Assembly (NCBI GenBank): GCA_963798805.1
Contig: CAWCVC010000010.1
Span: 1,116,001 to 1,180,000, forward strand
Length of the DNA: 64,000 nucleotides
Source of the DNA: CAVZCK01 sp963798805
Lineage (GTDB): Bacteria > Pseudomonadota > Alphaproteobacteria > Rhizobiales > Rhodomicrobiaceae
Direction: 5' to 3'
In this document: one piece after another, positions 25,534 through 34,160 of the stretch
Numbering within the stretch: position 1 is the first letter of the stretch
Layout: every line of letters starts with the position of its first letter
Notes under the pieces: generated by a model
What the model saw: the letters and a program-made list of their open reading frames with translations, nothing else
What the model was told of the DNA's origin: nothing
The model's database searches: none
Translations under genes and position numbers: made by a program

Positions 25534-26535
25534 ATGACGGCAAGGCTCGGCTCGCTGGCTTACGCATTTCGCCTTCTTGCGTGGATCTCGACGCTCATCG
25601 GACTGCCGCCTCCCGTCCTCGCCGAATCGGCCCCTCCGACCTTCACCGTCGCTGTGCTCAAATTCGGCACGGTGAACTGGGAGCTGAACACGATCGCCTA
25701 TCACAAGCTCGATGAGAATAACGGCTTCAAGCTCAAGCTGGAAGAGGTTGCCGGAGAAGCGGCGGCCAAGATCGCCTTCCAGGGGGGCGCGGCCGATGCG
25801 ATGGTCTCCGACTGGATCTGGGTGGCGCGCCAGCGCGCGGCGGGAAAGGACTACACATTCATACCCTATTCCAAGGCGGTCGGCGGCCTCCTGGTGCCGG
25901 CAAAATCGAAGGCGCAGTCGCTTGCTGACATGAAAGGTGGCACAATCGGCGTAGCGGGCGGGCCGCTGGATAAGAGCTGGCTTTTGCTGCGGGCGCTGGC
26001 GAAAAAGCGATATGGTTTTGATCTTGCGGCCGAAACCGAGCCGGCCTATGGCGCGCCGCCGCTGATCTACAAGAAGGCGCTGGAAGGGGAAATGTCGGGC
26101 GCGATCAATTACTGGCATTTCGCAGCGAAGATGGAGGCGGCCGGAATGCGCCGCCTCGTCTCGGTCGCCGATGCGGCGAATGCTCTTGGCCTCGACCCGG
26201 ATACGCCGCTGCTCGGCTATGTCATCAAGGGCGCCCTCCCCCGCTCCAAGCCGAAGCTCATCGCCGGCTTCGCCGCAGCCTCGCGTGAGGCCAAGCAGAT
26301 CCTGAGCCATGACGACGCGGAGTGGGAAAGGCTGCGTCCGATGATGGGCGCCGCCAACGATGCCGAATTCGCCTCGCTTAAAACGGGCTTTCGCGAGGGC
26401 ATCCCCTCATCCGCGCCGATTGACGAGAAGGCCGCGGGTCGGCTTCTGGCGCTGATGTCCGAGCTTGGCGGCGAGGCGCTGGTCGGCGGGGCGAAAACAC
26501 TGCCGGACGGCGTCTTCTACCATCCGAGGAGCTGA
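25534..26535 (+). CDS. ABC transporter substrate-binding protein, NitT/TauT-like
   Basis: The 333-residue protein has a signal peptide (about 1-31). The binding fold is type II: VAVLKFGTVNWELNTIAYHKLDE, GGAADAMVSDWIWVARQRAAG and GGTIGVAGGPLDKSWLLLRA resemble nitrate/taurine/thiamine-precursor binding proteins. The ligand is unknown. Because it sits inside a methanol/lanthanide locus, candidates include a metal-binding small molecule, a cofactor or a nitrogen/sulfur organic compound. The ATG has GAGGAGA upstream. The permease GTG starts 2 bp after its stop and the ATPase follows, giving a complete three-gene importer. Confidence 0.88.
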   Translation: MTARLGSLAYAFRLLAWISTLIGLPPPVLAESAPPTFTVAVLKFGTVNWELNTIAYHKLDENNGFKLKLEEVAGEAAAKIAFQGGAADAMVSDWIWVARQRAAGKDYTFIPYSKAVGGLLVPAKSKAQSLADMKGGTIGVAGGPLDKSWLLLRALAKKRYGFDLAAETEPAYGAPPLIYKKALEGEMSGAINYWHFAAKMEAAGMRRLVSVADAANALGLDPDTPLLGYVIKGALPRSKPKLIAGFAAASREAKQILSHDDAEWERLRPMMGAANDAEFASLKTGFREGIPSSAPIDEKAAGRLLALMSELGGEALVGGAKTLPDGVFYHPRS

Positions 26536-26536
26536 G

Positions 26537-27283
26537 GTGGAGCGCTGGCGCACGACATCTCTTTCGCTGGGCGGCATGGTGCTGCTCTGGTGGCTCGCCG
26601 CACTCCTCGTCCGTGACCCGCAGCTTTTGCCCGACCCGCTGGTGGTCGCCCGGCTCATCGGCCGTGAGGCGGCGTCCGGGCAACTGCCCTATCATCTCAC
26701 CATGACCCTTGCGCGGGTGGTCGCCTCCTTCATCATCGCCATGGGCCTGGGCATGGGACTCGGCCTTGCAATGGGCCGCAGCCGGAGAGCCGATCGCTGG
26801 CTTGATCCCTGGCTGATCGTGTTCCTGAACATGCCGGCCCTCGTCACGATCGTGCTCTGCTATCTCTGGATCGGCCTCAACGAGGCGGCGGCGATCGCGG
26901 CTGTCGCCATCAACAAGATCCCCATGACGGCGGCGATGATCCGCGAAGGCGCGCGTTCGCTCGATCCCGAGCTCGATGCCATGGCCAAGATCTACCGTAT
27001 GAGCCCGTGGACGCGCTTCCGCCACGTTCACCTGCCGCAGCTGGCACCTCATTGCGCAGCGGCGGCTCGGGCTGGCGTGGCGCTGATCTGGAAAATCGTG
27101 CTCGTCGTCGAGTTCCTCGGCCGCCCGAATGGGGTCGGCTTCCAGATCCACCTCTATTTCCAGCTTTTCGATGTCGGCATGGTGCTGGCCTATGCCATCT
27201 CTTTCATCGTTGTGATGCTGGCGATCGAGAGCTGGGTGCTCCAGCCATGGGAACGCAGCGCCCGCCGGTGGCGGACCGCATGA
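26537..27283 (+). CDS. ABC transporter permease, NitT/TauT (SsuC)-like
   Basis: The 248-residue protein has about six membrane segments and the importer coupling motif EGARSLDPELDAMAKIYRMSPWTRFRHVHLPQLAP, with the usual E-A-A/G-loop spacing. The GTG at 26537 was chosen because GAGGAGC lies before it and the hydrophobic region begins at once; the frame is open further upstream without a site. It overlaps the ATPase gene by 4 bp (ATGA) and starts right after the binding protein gene. It forms the channel of the 25534-27954 importer. Confidence 0.88.
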   Translation: MERWRTTSLSLGGMVLLWWLAALLVRDPQLLPDPLVVARLIGREAASGQLPYHLTMTLARVVASFIIAMGLGMGLGLAMGRSRRADRWLDPWLIVFLNMPALVTIVLCYLWIGLNEAAAIAAVAINKIPMTAAMIREGARSLDPELDAMAKIYRMSPWTRFRHVHLPQLAPHCAAAARAGVALIWKIVLVVEFLGRPNGVGFQIHLYFQLFDVGMVLAYAISFIVVMLAIESWVLQPWERSARRWRTA

Positions 27284-27954
27284 TCTCGGTCGACGTCAAG
27301 CGCATGGCTTATGGCAGCACCGAGATCCTGCGCGACATCCGCTTTACCGTGGGACCCGAGGAGCGGCTGGCGATTCTCGGACCGTCGGGGATCGGCAAAA
27401 CGACGCTGTTGCGCATCATTGCCGGCCTCATCGACGATTTCGAGGGCGAGGTCACCGGCGCCGATGACCTGGCCGTGGTGTTCCAGGAGCCGACTTTGCT
27501 GCCCTGGCGCAGTGCGATCGAGAACGTGACTCTGACGACCGGCATCAGTGCCGCGGAGGCGCGCGAAAAGCTTGCCGAGGTGGGGCTGACCGATAAGGGT
27601 GGGCACTATCCCGGCCAGCTCTCGCTCGGCCAACAAAGGCGGCTGGCGCTGGTGCGGGCCTTCGCCGCGAACCCGCGTCTGGTACTCCTGGATGAACCCT
27701 TCGCCTCGCTCGACGAGGCAACGGCCGCGTCCATGGTCGCTCTCACGGCGCGAATGCTGGCAACCCGGCGCATCGCATGTCTACTGGTGACGCATGCCGC
27801 GGAAGAAGCGGTTGCTCTGACGAGCCGCGCCCTGCTCATGGCCGGACGCCCCGGAATGATCGTCGGCGAGTGCCGGATCGAAGAGCTTCCAGGAAAGCCC
27901 GACGGCGATCGCGCGCAAGGGCTCCGCAAGGCGCTCGCAAAGGCGGCGAGCTGA
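27280..27954 (+). CDS. ABC transporter ATP-binding protein, NitT/TauT-like
   Basis: The 224-residue protein has Walker A GPSGIGKTT, a Q-loop VVFQEPTLLPW, the signature LSLGQQRRLAL, Walker B VLLDEPFASLDE and the switch His in LVTHAAEEA. It energises the permease encoded just upstream (4-bp overlap). Its length is slightly short for the family (usually about 250) because the region after the switch is brief. It ends 5 bp before the convergent end of the lutF-like permease gene. Confidence 0.92.
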   Translation: MISVDVKRMAYGSTEILRDIRFTVGPEERLAILGPSGIGKTTLLRIIAGLIDDFEGEVTGADDLAVVFQEPTLLPWRSAIENVTLTTGISAAEAREKLAEVGLTDKGGHYPGQLSLGQQRRLALVRAFAANPRLVLLDEPFASLDEATAASMVALTARMLATRRIACLLVTHAAEEAVALTSRALLMAGRPGMIVGECRIEELPGKPDGDRAQGLRKALAKAAS

Positions 27955-27958
27955 AAGG

Positions 27959-28768
27959 TCAAATGCCGGCGCCGGCCCCGGCCTTGCCGCGGATCATGCC
28001 CCGGCTCGGATCGTAACCGCGCAGCGCGCCGGCGAAGAAGATCGCGAAGGCCAGCACCGTCCAGCCAAGCGCCTGCCAATTGAGCTGACTGTACAGCGCG
28101 AAGCGGATGAGTTCGATCGCCTGACTGAACGGATTGACGGCGCAGACATCGCGCAGGAGCGGTGAGCTTTCCTGCATCTTCCAGAGCGGATAGAGCGCGG
28201 TCGACAGGAAGAACATCGGGAAGATGACGAAATTCATCACACCCGCGAAATTCTCAAGCCGATCGATGGTGGATGACAGGAGCAGCCCGAGAGCACCGAG
28301 CATCAAGCCGGATATTACGAGTGCGGGCAACACCAGCAGATAGCCGGTCCAAGGCAGCACGATGCCGGTCGCCGCTGCGATGGCAAGAAAGGCGTAGACC
28401 TGCAGGATCGAGATGGCGCAGCCGGCCACGAGCTTGCAGAACAACAGCCACCAGCGGGGCAAGGGGCTCGTCAGCAGCAGGCGCATCGAGCCCATCTCCC
28501 GATCGTAAACCAGGGACAGCGAGGACTGCATGCCGTTGAACAGCTGGATCATGCCGCACAACCCCGGCACGATATAGACCTCATAGGTGATGTAGGTCTG
28601 ATATGGCGGGATGATCGAGAGGCCAAGCGCGGCGCGGAAGCCGGCGGCAAAGACGATCAGCCATACCAGCGGGCGCACCAGCGCGGCGATGAAGCGCTCC
28701 CTTTGTGTGATGAAGCGCAGCGCCTCGCGCCAGATGATGGCCCAAAGTGCAGTCATCCAGGCGTTCAC
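27959..28768 (-). CDS. lutF: ABC-2 type permease of the PQQ-alcohol dehydrogenase/lanthanide system
   Basis: The 269-residue protein has six membrane segments with the ABC-2 exporter layout: an amphipathic N-terminus, PLVWLIVFAAGF, the loop YDREMGSMRLLLTSPLPRWWLL, then FPMFFLSTALYPL and NPFSQAIELIRFALY. It matches the permease family restricted to PQQ-dependent alcohol dehydrogenase loci (PedC / LutF type). In methylotrophs the lut ABC system is needed for lanthanide-dependent growth, although an ABC-2 fold is more often an exporter. It is coupled to the ATPase gene upstream by a 4-bp overlap. Confidence 0.87.
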   Translation of the reverse strand: MNAWMTALWAIIWREALRFITQRERFIAALVRPLVWLIVFAAGFRAALGLSIIPPYQTYITYEVYIVPGLCGMIQLFNGMQSSLSLVYDREMGSMRLLLTSPLPRWWLLFCKLVAGCAISILQVYAFLAIAAATGIVLPWTGYLLVLPALVISGLMLGALGLLLSSTIDRLENFAGVMNFVIFPMFFLSTALYPLWKMQESSPLLRDVCAVNPFSQAIELIRFALYSQLNWQALGWTVLAFAIFFAGALRGYDPSRGMIRGKAGAGAGI

Positions 28769-29490
28769 AGTGCCGCCTCCGTTTGAGTCAGCGCTGCAAA
28801 TCTCTCAGCTAGCGGATCTTGGCCGGTCACGTCTTCCATGACACCATTCGCGACGATACGCCCGCGATGCAGGATGATCAGCTCATCGTCGGGCGCCACC
28901 TCATCGACCAGATGCGTGGCCCAGAGCGCGGTCAGACCTTCGTCGCGGCAGAGCGCATGGACGTGCGCGGTAATCGACAGGCGCGTTGCGACGTCGAGAC
29001 CCACGGTCGGCTCATCGAGCAGGAGCAGCGACGGTCCATGGATCAGCGCGCGGGCGATCTCCATCCGCCGCCTGTGGCCGCCATTGAGATTGCGGGCTTT
29101 CTCGCGGGCGCGCTCGCGCATGCCGAGACGGTCGAGCGCTGCTTCGATCCGCTTGGCCGCGTCACGCCCGGAAAGGCCGTGCAGCGCGGCGTAATAGGAG
29201 AGATTGCGCCACACCGTCAGATCGAGATCGAGCGTCGGCTGCTGGAAGACTACGCCCATGCGGGCGAGCGCCTTGCGAGGATGCTCGGCGAGATCGATAC
29301 CGGCGATCTCGATATGGCCCTGGGTCGGCAGGAACAGCCGGGTCAGGAGCGCGAATAAAGTCGTTTTGCCTGCCCCGTTCGGGCCGAGCAGCGCACAGAA
29401 ATCGCCAGCCTCGACGAGAAATGAAACGTCGTCGAGCGCGCGCTTCGATCCGTAGTTGAAGGAGAGGTGCGATACGGCCAGGCCGCTCAT
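28765..29490 (-). CDS. lutE: ABC transporter ATP-binding protein of the PQQ-alcohol dehydrogenase/lanthanide system
   Basis: The 241-residue protein has Walker A GPNGAGKTT, Q-loop VVFQQPTLDLDLTVWRNL, Walker B LLLLDEPTVGLD and the switch His in LWATHLVDE. The signature motif is unusual: LNGGHRRRMEIA instead of LSGGQ, so the Ser and Gln are replaced by Asn and His. This variant is a feature of the PQQ/lut-associated ATPase family as I know it. The gene starts a two-gene unit with the ABC-2 permease and has a 465-bp free region upstream for its promoter. Confidence 0.88.
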   Translation of the reverse strand: MSGLAVSHLSFNYGSKRALDDVSFLVEAGDFCALLGPNGAGKTTLFALLTRLFLPTQGHIEIAGIDLAEHPRKALARMGVVFQQPTLDLDLTVWRNLSYYAALHGLSGRDAAKRIEAALDRLGMRERAREKARNLNGGHRRRMEIARALIHGPSLLLLDEPTVGLDVATRLSITAHVHALCRDEGLTALWATHLVDEVAPDDELIILHRGRIVANGVMEDVTGQDPLAERFAALTQTEAAL

Positions 29491-29955
29491 TGCGCATACG
29501 CCTCATCGAGCTTCATTGAGCGTCCGGCGGTATTCAGATCGTTTCGCAGATTATCCAGGAAGCACGCATCCGATATTGGCCCTTGAAGAACGCACTTACG
29601 GAAAACGCCACAGCCGCGGCCGCTTGGACCACCCTTCGTTCCGTTATACAAATCGTGCGCAGCGAAGGAAAGGCCAGCGAGAGCGCAGGTCGTCAAACTC
29701 CTCGGGGCGAAACCCCGAAGCCGGCACGGGTTCCGCTCCCGGAGAGGTTAGGGAAGGCCATGAGGCTCCCGTCTTGCGTTTCCTGCCGGAGACCACCCCT
29801 GAGCGCGGCCGGGAAAAAACGCGATCGCACGCATCACGACTTTATTGAATTCTTGAAACTAATCCCACCTGCCCCGGCGTGATAAAATCAACATCACAAC
29901 CGAACAGGGAAATGTTGTCTTTACTCAGCTTCAATAAAAAAGGGAGGAAGTGACG
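29491..29955. other. 465-bp divergent intergenic region between lutE-like and gfa
   Basis: This region should carry promoters for the lutE/F pair (minus) and gfa (plus). A compact hairpin, TCGGGG-CGAAA-CCCCGA, is at 29702-29718 within a G+C-rich segment, without a following T-run, so it is not a typical terminator. The last 110 bp before gfa are AT-rich. Short open frames exist on both strands but lack family features or ribosome sites, and I do not call them. Confidence 0.45.
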
Positions 29956-30528
29956 ATGACCGTGTCGATTCATCCAGCGGTGGACAATGGCGTTCGTCCG
30001 GGCGTTCCGGGCTTCAGCGGAGGCAAGCTTTATTGCAATTGCCCGAGCGATCGCGTCGAGGTCACCGTAAGCAGCAACAGCGCGCATAATCACGTTTGCG
30101 GCTGCAGCAAATGCTGGAAGCCGGCCGGCGCCCTGTTCTCGCAGGTTGCCGTGGTGCCACGCAGCGCGCTGAGCGTGACGGCGAACGGCCAGAAGCTGGC
30201 GATCGTCGATCCTTCCGCAGCGATCCAGCGCTATGCCTGCCAGGGCTGCGGCACGCATATGTATGGCCGCATCGAGAACACCGGCCATCCGTTCTATGGC
30301 CTCGACTTCATCCATACCGAGCTGTCGCCGCAGCAGGGCTGGTCGGCTCCCGAATTCGCGGCTTTCGTGTCCTCGATCATCGAAGCCGGCTTCCCGCCGA
30401 GCCAGATGGGAGAGGTCCGCGCCCGCCTGAGTGAGCTCGGTCTGCCGCCCTATGACTGCCTGTCGCCGGCGCTGATGGATGCGATCGCGACGCATGTCGC
30501 CAAATCGAAGGGCGTTCTCGCCGCCTAA
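29956..30528 (+). CDS. gfa: S-(hydroxymethyl)glutathione synthase (glutathione-dependent formaldehyde-activating enzyme)
   Basis: The 190-residue protein has the zinc-binding cysteine pattern of Gfa: CNCPSDR near the N-terminus, CGCSKCWKP, then ACQGCGTHMYGR. A GFA-type beta fold and a C-terminal helical extension specific to the bacterial formaldehyde enzyme (YDCLSPALMD) follow. It binds glutathione and formaldehyde and is credited with forming S-hydroxymethylglutathione. AGGGAGGAAG is placed before the ATG at 29956; a GTG two codons upstream overlaps that site. It supplies the substrate of the dehydrogenase at 36495-37604 and sits next to the methanol dehydrogenase locus. Confidence 0.93.
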   Translation: MTVSIHPAVDNGVRPGVPGFSGGKLYCNCPSDRVEVTVSSNSAHNHVCGCSKCWKPAGALFSQVAVVPRSALSVTANGQKLAIVDPSAAIQRYACQGCGTHMYGRIENTGHPFYGLDFIHTELSPQQGWSAPEFAAFVSSIIEAGFPPSQMGEVRARLSELGLPPYDCLSPALMDAIATHVAKSKGVLAA

Positions 30529-30756
30529 CTCACATATCACGGCTGCGGCGGCGTGAAGCCGCCCGGCCGATGATTTCGTGGATGAACGGCACGGCACGGC
30601 CGGGGCTTCTTCAACAAAGAGGCCCGCGGCCGAAACCCTTGCTTCGCATAACGCTTTCCGCGCTTAAGACGCAGAAGCTCCGCAGCAGCAAAACGCCGCG
30701 CGGAGCAAAAAAGCGAAAATCGAACCGGAACTGCCGGTCCGTATGCTACCCGACAG

Positions 30757-30849
30757 CTATTTGCGGGTGAGCTGGGCCGGCAAATAGGCGGTGACTTCGA
30801 GGCTGGTTTCCTTCGAGGTCACTTCCGGCTTCCGCCATGATTTCTTCAT
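30757..30849 (-). CDS. pqqA: PQQ precursor peptide PqqA (orphan copy)
   Basis: This is a 30-codon open frame on the minus strand with a good GGGAGA site 8 nt before its ATG. The peptide begins MKKSWRKPEV and contains LEVTAYLPAQL. The Glu-x-x-x-Tyr pair (Glu18 and Tyr22) is the invariant feature of PqqA: these two side chains are crosslinked to make pyrroloquinoline quinone. The W-x-K-P-x-V start also fits PqqA. No pqqB, C, D or E is visible in the window, so this is a stand-alone copy. It lies 155 bp downstream of a LysR gene on the same strand and close to the XoxF locus, whose enzyme needs PQQ. It is small enough to be missed by most gene callers. Confidence 0.82.
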   Translation of the reverse strand: MKKSWRKPEVTSKETSLEVTAYLPAQLTRK

Positions 30850-31003
30850 CTGCGCATCTCCCTTTCGCTCAGTGGAGGTTCGTGGTGCATAATGCACTAG
30901 CATCCTATCATAGTGGCCGGCGTACCCAGCTTAAAGCTCAAATGTCCTACATTTGTTCCGGGCCATGGTCACAATACCGTTGCCGCGACGGAATCTGTGG
31001 CAT

Positions 31004-31930
31004 TCATTCGGCTGCGGCAGGCAAGGGCCCCAGCACCGCGCTCTCGTTCTCATTATGGCGGCGCCGGAACTTCGCGGCGAAAAAGTCGAGGAACACCCGG
31101 ACCTTCGGCGAGATGTGGCGGGATGACGGGAACAGCGCCCAGATCGCTGTATCGCCGGCGACGTCATAATCCTCGAGCACCGGCACGAGCTGGCCGTCCT
31201 GCATCACGTCATGCGTCTTCATACCGGAGATCCGGACAATGCCAAGCCCGTTGAGCGCGGCTTCGATCAGCATTTCGGTGCTGTTGCTCGACAGCGTGCC
31301 GCTGACGCGGACCGAGATGTCCGACTCTCCGTTGGAAAACCGCCAGACCGAATGATCGCCGAGCACCAGACAATTATGGTTGGCGAGATCGTTCGGCGTC
31401 GCGGGCCGCCCGTTCTTCTCGATATATTTGGGCGAGGCCAGGATGAAATATTTATCGGGAGCAAGACGCTTGGCGATCAATTGGCTGTCCGGCAGCGGCC
31501 CGGTGCGGATCGCCACGTCATAGCCTTCTTCCAGAATGTCGACGATGCGGTCCGTCAGGTCGAGTTCCAGGCTGACATTGGGATGTCTCTGCTGAAACTC
31601 GCAGATGCCGGGACGTATCGAGCGGCCGAGCGCCGCCGGCGCGGTGACGCGCAGCGTGCCGCGCGGATGCGTTGCCGACTCCGCGAGGCATTCGCGAACC
31701 TCGTCGATTTCGGCGAGAATGCGGGTCACCGACCGGAGCAGCATTTCGCCTTCCTCCGTGATCCGGATCATCCGCGTGTTCCGGTCGAAAAGCCGCACGC
31801 CGAGCGAATTCTCCAGGGTTTGGAGCCTCTTGCTCACATTGCCGGGGGTCATTTCCAGCTCGGATGCGGCTGCTGAAATGTTGCTGAGCGCCGCTACGCG
31901 GGCGAACACCCGCATTCCATGGACGTCCAT
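31004..31930 (-). CDS. LysR-family transcriptional regulator
   Basis: The 308-residue protein has an N-terminal winged helix-turn-helix (FARVAALSNISAAASELEMTPGNVSKRLQTLE, LGVRLFDRNTR) and a C-terminal effector-binding domain. The ATG at 31930 has GGGAGGA 7 nt upstream; nine codons further up another ATG lacks this. It is followed on the same strand, after 154 bp, by pqqA, and a metalloprotease-like gene is divergent from it. LysR proteins often control a neighbouring gene, so both are candidate targets. The effector is unknown. Confidence 0.92.
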   Translation of the reverse strand: MDVHGMRVFARVAALSNISAAASELEMTPGNVSKRLQTLENSLGVRLFDRNTRMIRITEEGEMLLRSVTRILAEIDEVRECLAESATHPRGTLRVTAPAALGRSIRPGICEFQQRHPNVSLELDLTDRIVDILEEGYDVAIRTGPLPDSQLIAKRLAPDKYFILASPKYIEKNGRPATPNDLANHNCLVLGDHSVWRFSNGESDISVRVSGTLSSNSTEMLIEAALNGLGIVRISGMKTHDVMQDGQLVPVLEDYDVAGDTAIWALFPSSRHISPKVRVFLDFFAAKFRRRHNENESAVLGPLPAAAE

Positions 31931-32110
31931 TCCAGATCCTCCCAAAGGTACCATCACGGCTTACGCACGAGGGCTGCCGCGTTCTTGGTTACATGTTGTG
32001 TGTTTCGCCATCTGGTCCGACAGACCTCGCCTGCTTTCGGCAAATGTCGGTTGCAGGTCGCTGCGCACCGCCTACTCGGACGCGCTTATCTGTGTCATGA
32101 TAATCCCATT

Positions 32111-32734
32111 ATGGACGGTTGCAATCTCGTTCGCTTCACAAAAAGGGCGCTCCTCGCCGCCGCTCTTTTTGCGGCAATCCAATGCGCCGGAGCGCCTGCC
32201 CACTCTTACGCAGCCAAGCCGTGGCCACATGGCGCGCGGATTCACAATCCCTTCTGCAATGTGCCGACCTATGTCGAGAAGCGGCTCATGACGCAGGGCC
32301 AGGCCTTCATCGACCTCTCCGGCCACCCGGTCATCTATATCGGCACTGCGGAGGCTGCGGGCGACCGGGCTTATCGCGACTACCTGATGGCCCATGAATG
32401 CTGCCATCACACGCGCGGCCATTTGAAGCGCCTGCTCGCCCGGGGCCACGACCATCCGCATCTGTCGCTGTCGGCCGTCGCCCGCGGCATGGAGCTCGAC
32501 GCCGATTGCTGCGCGGCGGCGGCGCTCGCGAAGACGAAGCGGCTGGATGCCATCCGCGAGGCAGCGCGGCGGATGAAGACCTTCGGCGCCATGCCGACCG
32601 GTTCGGGCGGCTACCCGAGCGGGGACCTCAGGGCCGAGCTGATCGAAAACTGCGCGGTCAGGGGCAACAGGCCACTGCCGCCGCTCGAGCCGCCAGTGAC
32701 GCGGCCGGCGGCTGTCGGCCCTCGGGCGAGGTAG
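32111..32734 (+). CDS. Exported M48-like (minigluzincin-type) metalloprotease candidate
   Basis: The 207-residue protein has a signal peptide (about 1-33). The zinc motif HECCHH appears as LMAHECCHHTRGHL and is followed, about 30 residues later, by MELDADCCAAAAL, whose Glu/Asp fits the third zinc ligand of gluzincins. The domain is short, and the C-terminus is Pro/Arg-rich. I infer a small periplasmic or anchored peptidase; the substrate is unknown. It is divergent from the LysR gene with 180 bp between them. The ATG at 32111 was chosen for the signal peptide; the open frame extends further upstream with no export signal. Confidence 0.7.
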   Translation: MDGCNLVRFTKRALLAAALFAAIQCAGAPAHSYAAKPWPHGARIHNPFCNVPTYVEKRLMTQGQAFIDLSGHPVIYIGTAEAAGDRAYRDYLMAHECCHHTRGHLKRLLARGHDHPHLSLSAVARGMELDADCCAAAALAKTKRLDAIREAARRMKTFGAMPTGSGGYPSGDLRAELIENCAVRGNRPLPPLEPPVTRPAAVGPRAR

Positions 32735-33000
32735 TGCTCGCTCGGCGAGGGCGAATTCCACATATGGCGGCTTGCCGTCATGCTGCATCTTTGTCATCCG
32801 ATGTCCTTCTTGGCCCTGTTTTTGCCGCCGTCAGGCCCCGGCCCGGAGGCCGGGGCAGGCGAGCGCAGCGAGGGCCGGGTGCGTCAGCAATCTCCTTGGC
32901 TAGGTGTGAGGCGATTGGGTCCCGGCTCTGACGGCCGGGACGACGCAGAGGATGCGGCAACCTCTCCGCGCCGGCCAACACGAGTTTGCATTGTTCGTCT

Positions 33001-33030
33001 CCCCGGAAAGCGCGCAGCACTTGTCCGGGG
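33001..33030. repeat. CCCCGGA-type imperfect palindrome, copy 1
   Basis: CCCCGGAAAG followed by a GCGCGCAGCAC centre and TTGTCCGGGG. Related copies lie at 33858-33887 and 36352-36382, all intergenic and in the same orientation, which marks a small dispersed palindromic family. Confidence 0.65.
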
Positions 33031-33370
33031 TCTCGTTCCGAAGCGCCTCATGGGACCCCGGGTCTCGCTCCGCTCGCCCGGGGTGACTCCCATCCTCATA
33101 CCAACGCCCTCGCCGGGCTGGCCCGCGAGGCTCTCACATCACTCCAAATTCCCGCCCCCACGAGGGACGGCGCGGGCAGCCGTAAGGCTGGTCCGTAGTT
33201 CTATGTCAGCCTCTCGGCTGCCCACGCGCGGCGATATTGTGGTGCGGTCCGCCTCTTACCCAGCATGGCGCGCCTGGCGATCTTCCGGGTCGATCCCTGG
33301 ACGAAGGCCGCTCCATTTCCACCGGGTACATCGATGCCGGATTTCGGCTTCCGCCGGCATCGGCACGGAT

Positions 33371-33486
33371 GCACTCTTTTTGCGCATCGATTTTGCCGAA
33401 CTCCGGCAAAGCCTGCGTTCGGGTCGATGCACTTTTTTGCGCATCGATTTTGCCGAACTCCGGCAAAGCCTGCGTTCGGATCGATG
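33371..33486. repeat. 58-bp direct tandem duplication
   Basis: Two adjacent copies (33371-33428 and 33429-33486) of a unit containing TTTTTGCGCATCGATTTTGC and AACTCCGGCAAAGCCTGCGT differ at only a few positions. Each copy has an inner TTTTGCCGAACTCCGGCAAA palindrome. The near identity points to a recent duplication. Confidence 0.85.
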
Positions 33487-33857
33487 CGACCCGGCAGCGC
33501 ACCGGAGCTCATCGAGCCGGGGTGCGGGGCAGCGTCCTTCGGGATCGCGCCTCTCGCGAGACGGCGCCTTTGACCCGCGCATTCCAGCAAACGGGTGGGC
33601 CGGTACCGCGCCCCTGGGTTCCGGATCGTTACTCCTGCCGTGTGGCCGGCCGCATCTTTCTCACGACTTGGCCGTCCCACCCGGACTTCCCAGGCGCCGC
33701 AATCCCTTCTCCGGCGGTGGCGAGACGGTCTCGAGCCCCGTGTCCCTCTTCAGGAGAAGCGACGGGCGCGAGTATAGGGGCGGCTGGGGATGCGGGGATA
33801 ACTCTGCGGGCGGGAATTGCTGGAAGGGTGAATGGAGGGTTGACGCTCTTCCGTCAC

Positions 33858-33887
33858 CCCGGAAATGCTGGAGGCATTGTCCGGGGT
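33858..33887. repeat. CCCCGGA-type imperfect palindrome, copy 2
   Basis: CCCCGGAAATGCTGGAGGCATTGTCCGGGG in two arms around a short centre. It has the same layout as the copies at 33001 and 36352, with a different inner stem (ATGC/GCAT). Confidence 0.65.
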
Positions 33888-34160
33888 CACATGCGGCCTC
33901 TTATCACGCGACTCCGGCCAGCCCTTTGGGCGCCTGTCCCGGCCTTGAGCCGGGATCCGGGGTGACATCTGAGGCTGCTGCCCTCCCGGCGTCGCCCCCG
34001 CCGTCAGAGCCGGGGCCTATTGGCCCAACATCACGGCAGGAATTTGCGGAGAGGCGAATAGGCCCCGGATGGCTCTGCGAGCCTCCGGGGTGACGCCGAG
34101 TATGCATTGAGGCAGTCGCCGAATATTGCCCGCCCCCGTAATCTGACAAGTTGGCGGCGG

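Noticed and set aside
29702..29718. GC hairpin upstream of gfa as a riboswitch or terminator
   Set aside because: No T-run follows and the surrounding sequence does not fit a riboswitch class that I can recognise, such as the cobalamin box.
32780..34093. Long plus-strand open frame across the repeat-rich gap
   Set aside because: It is low-complexity, crosses several palindromic repeats and a tandem duplication, has no ribosome site and no family features. Equally long frames exist on the other strand, as expected in GC-rich DNA.
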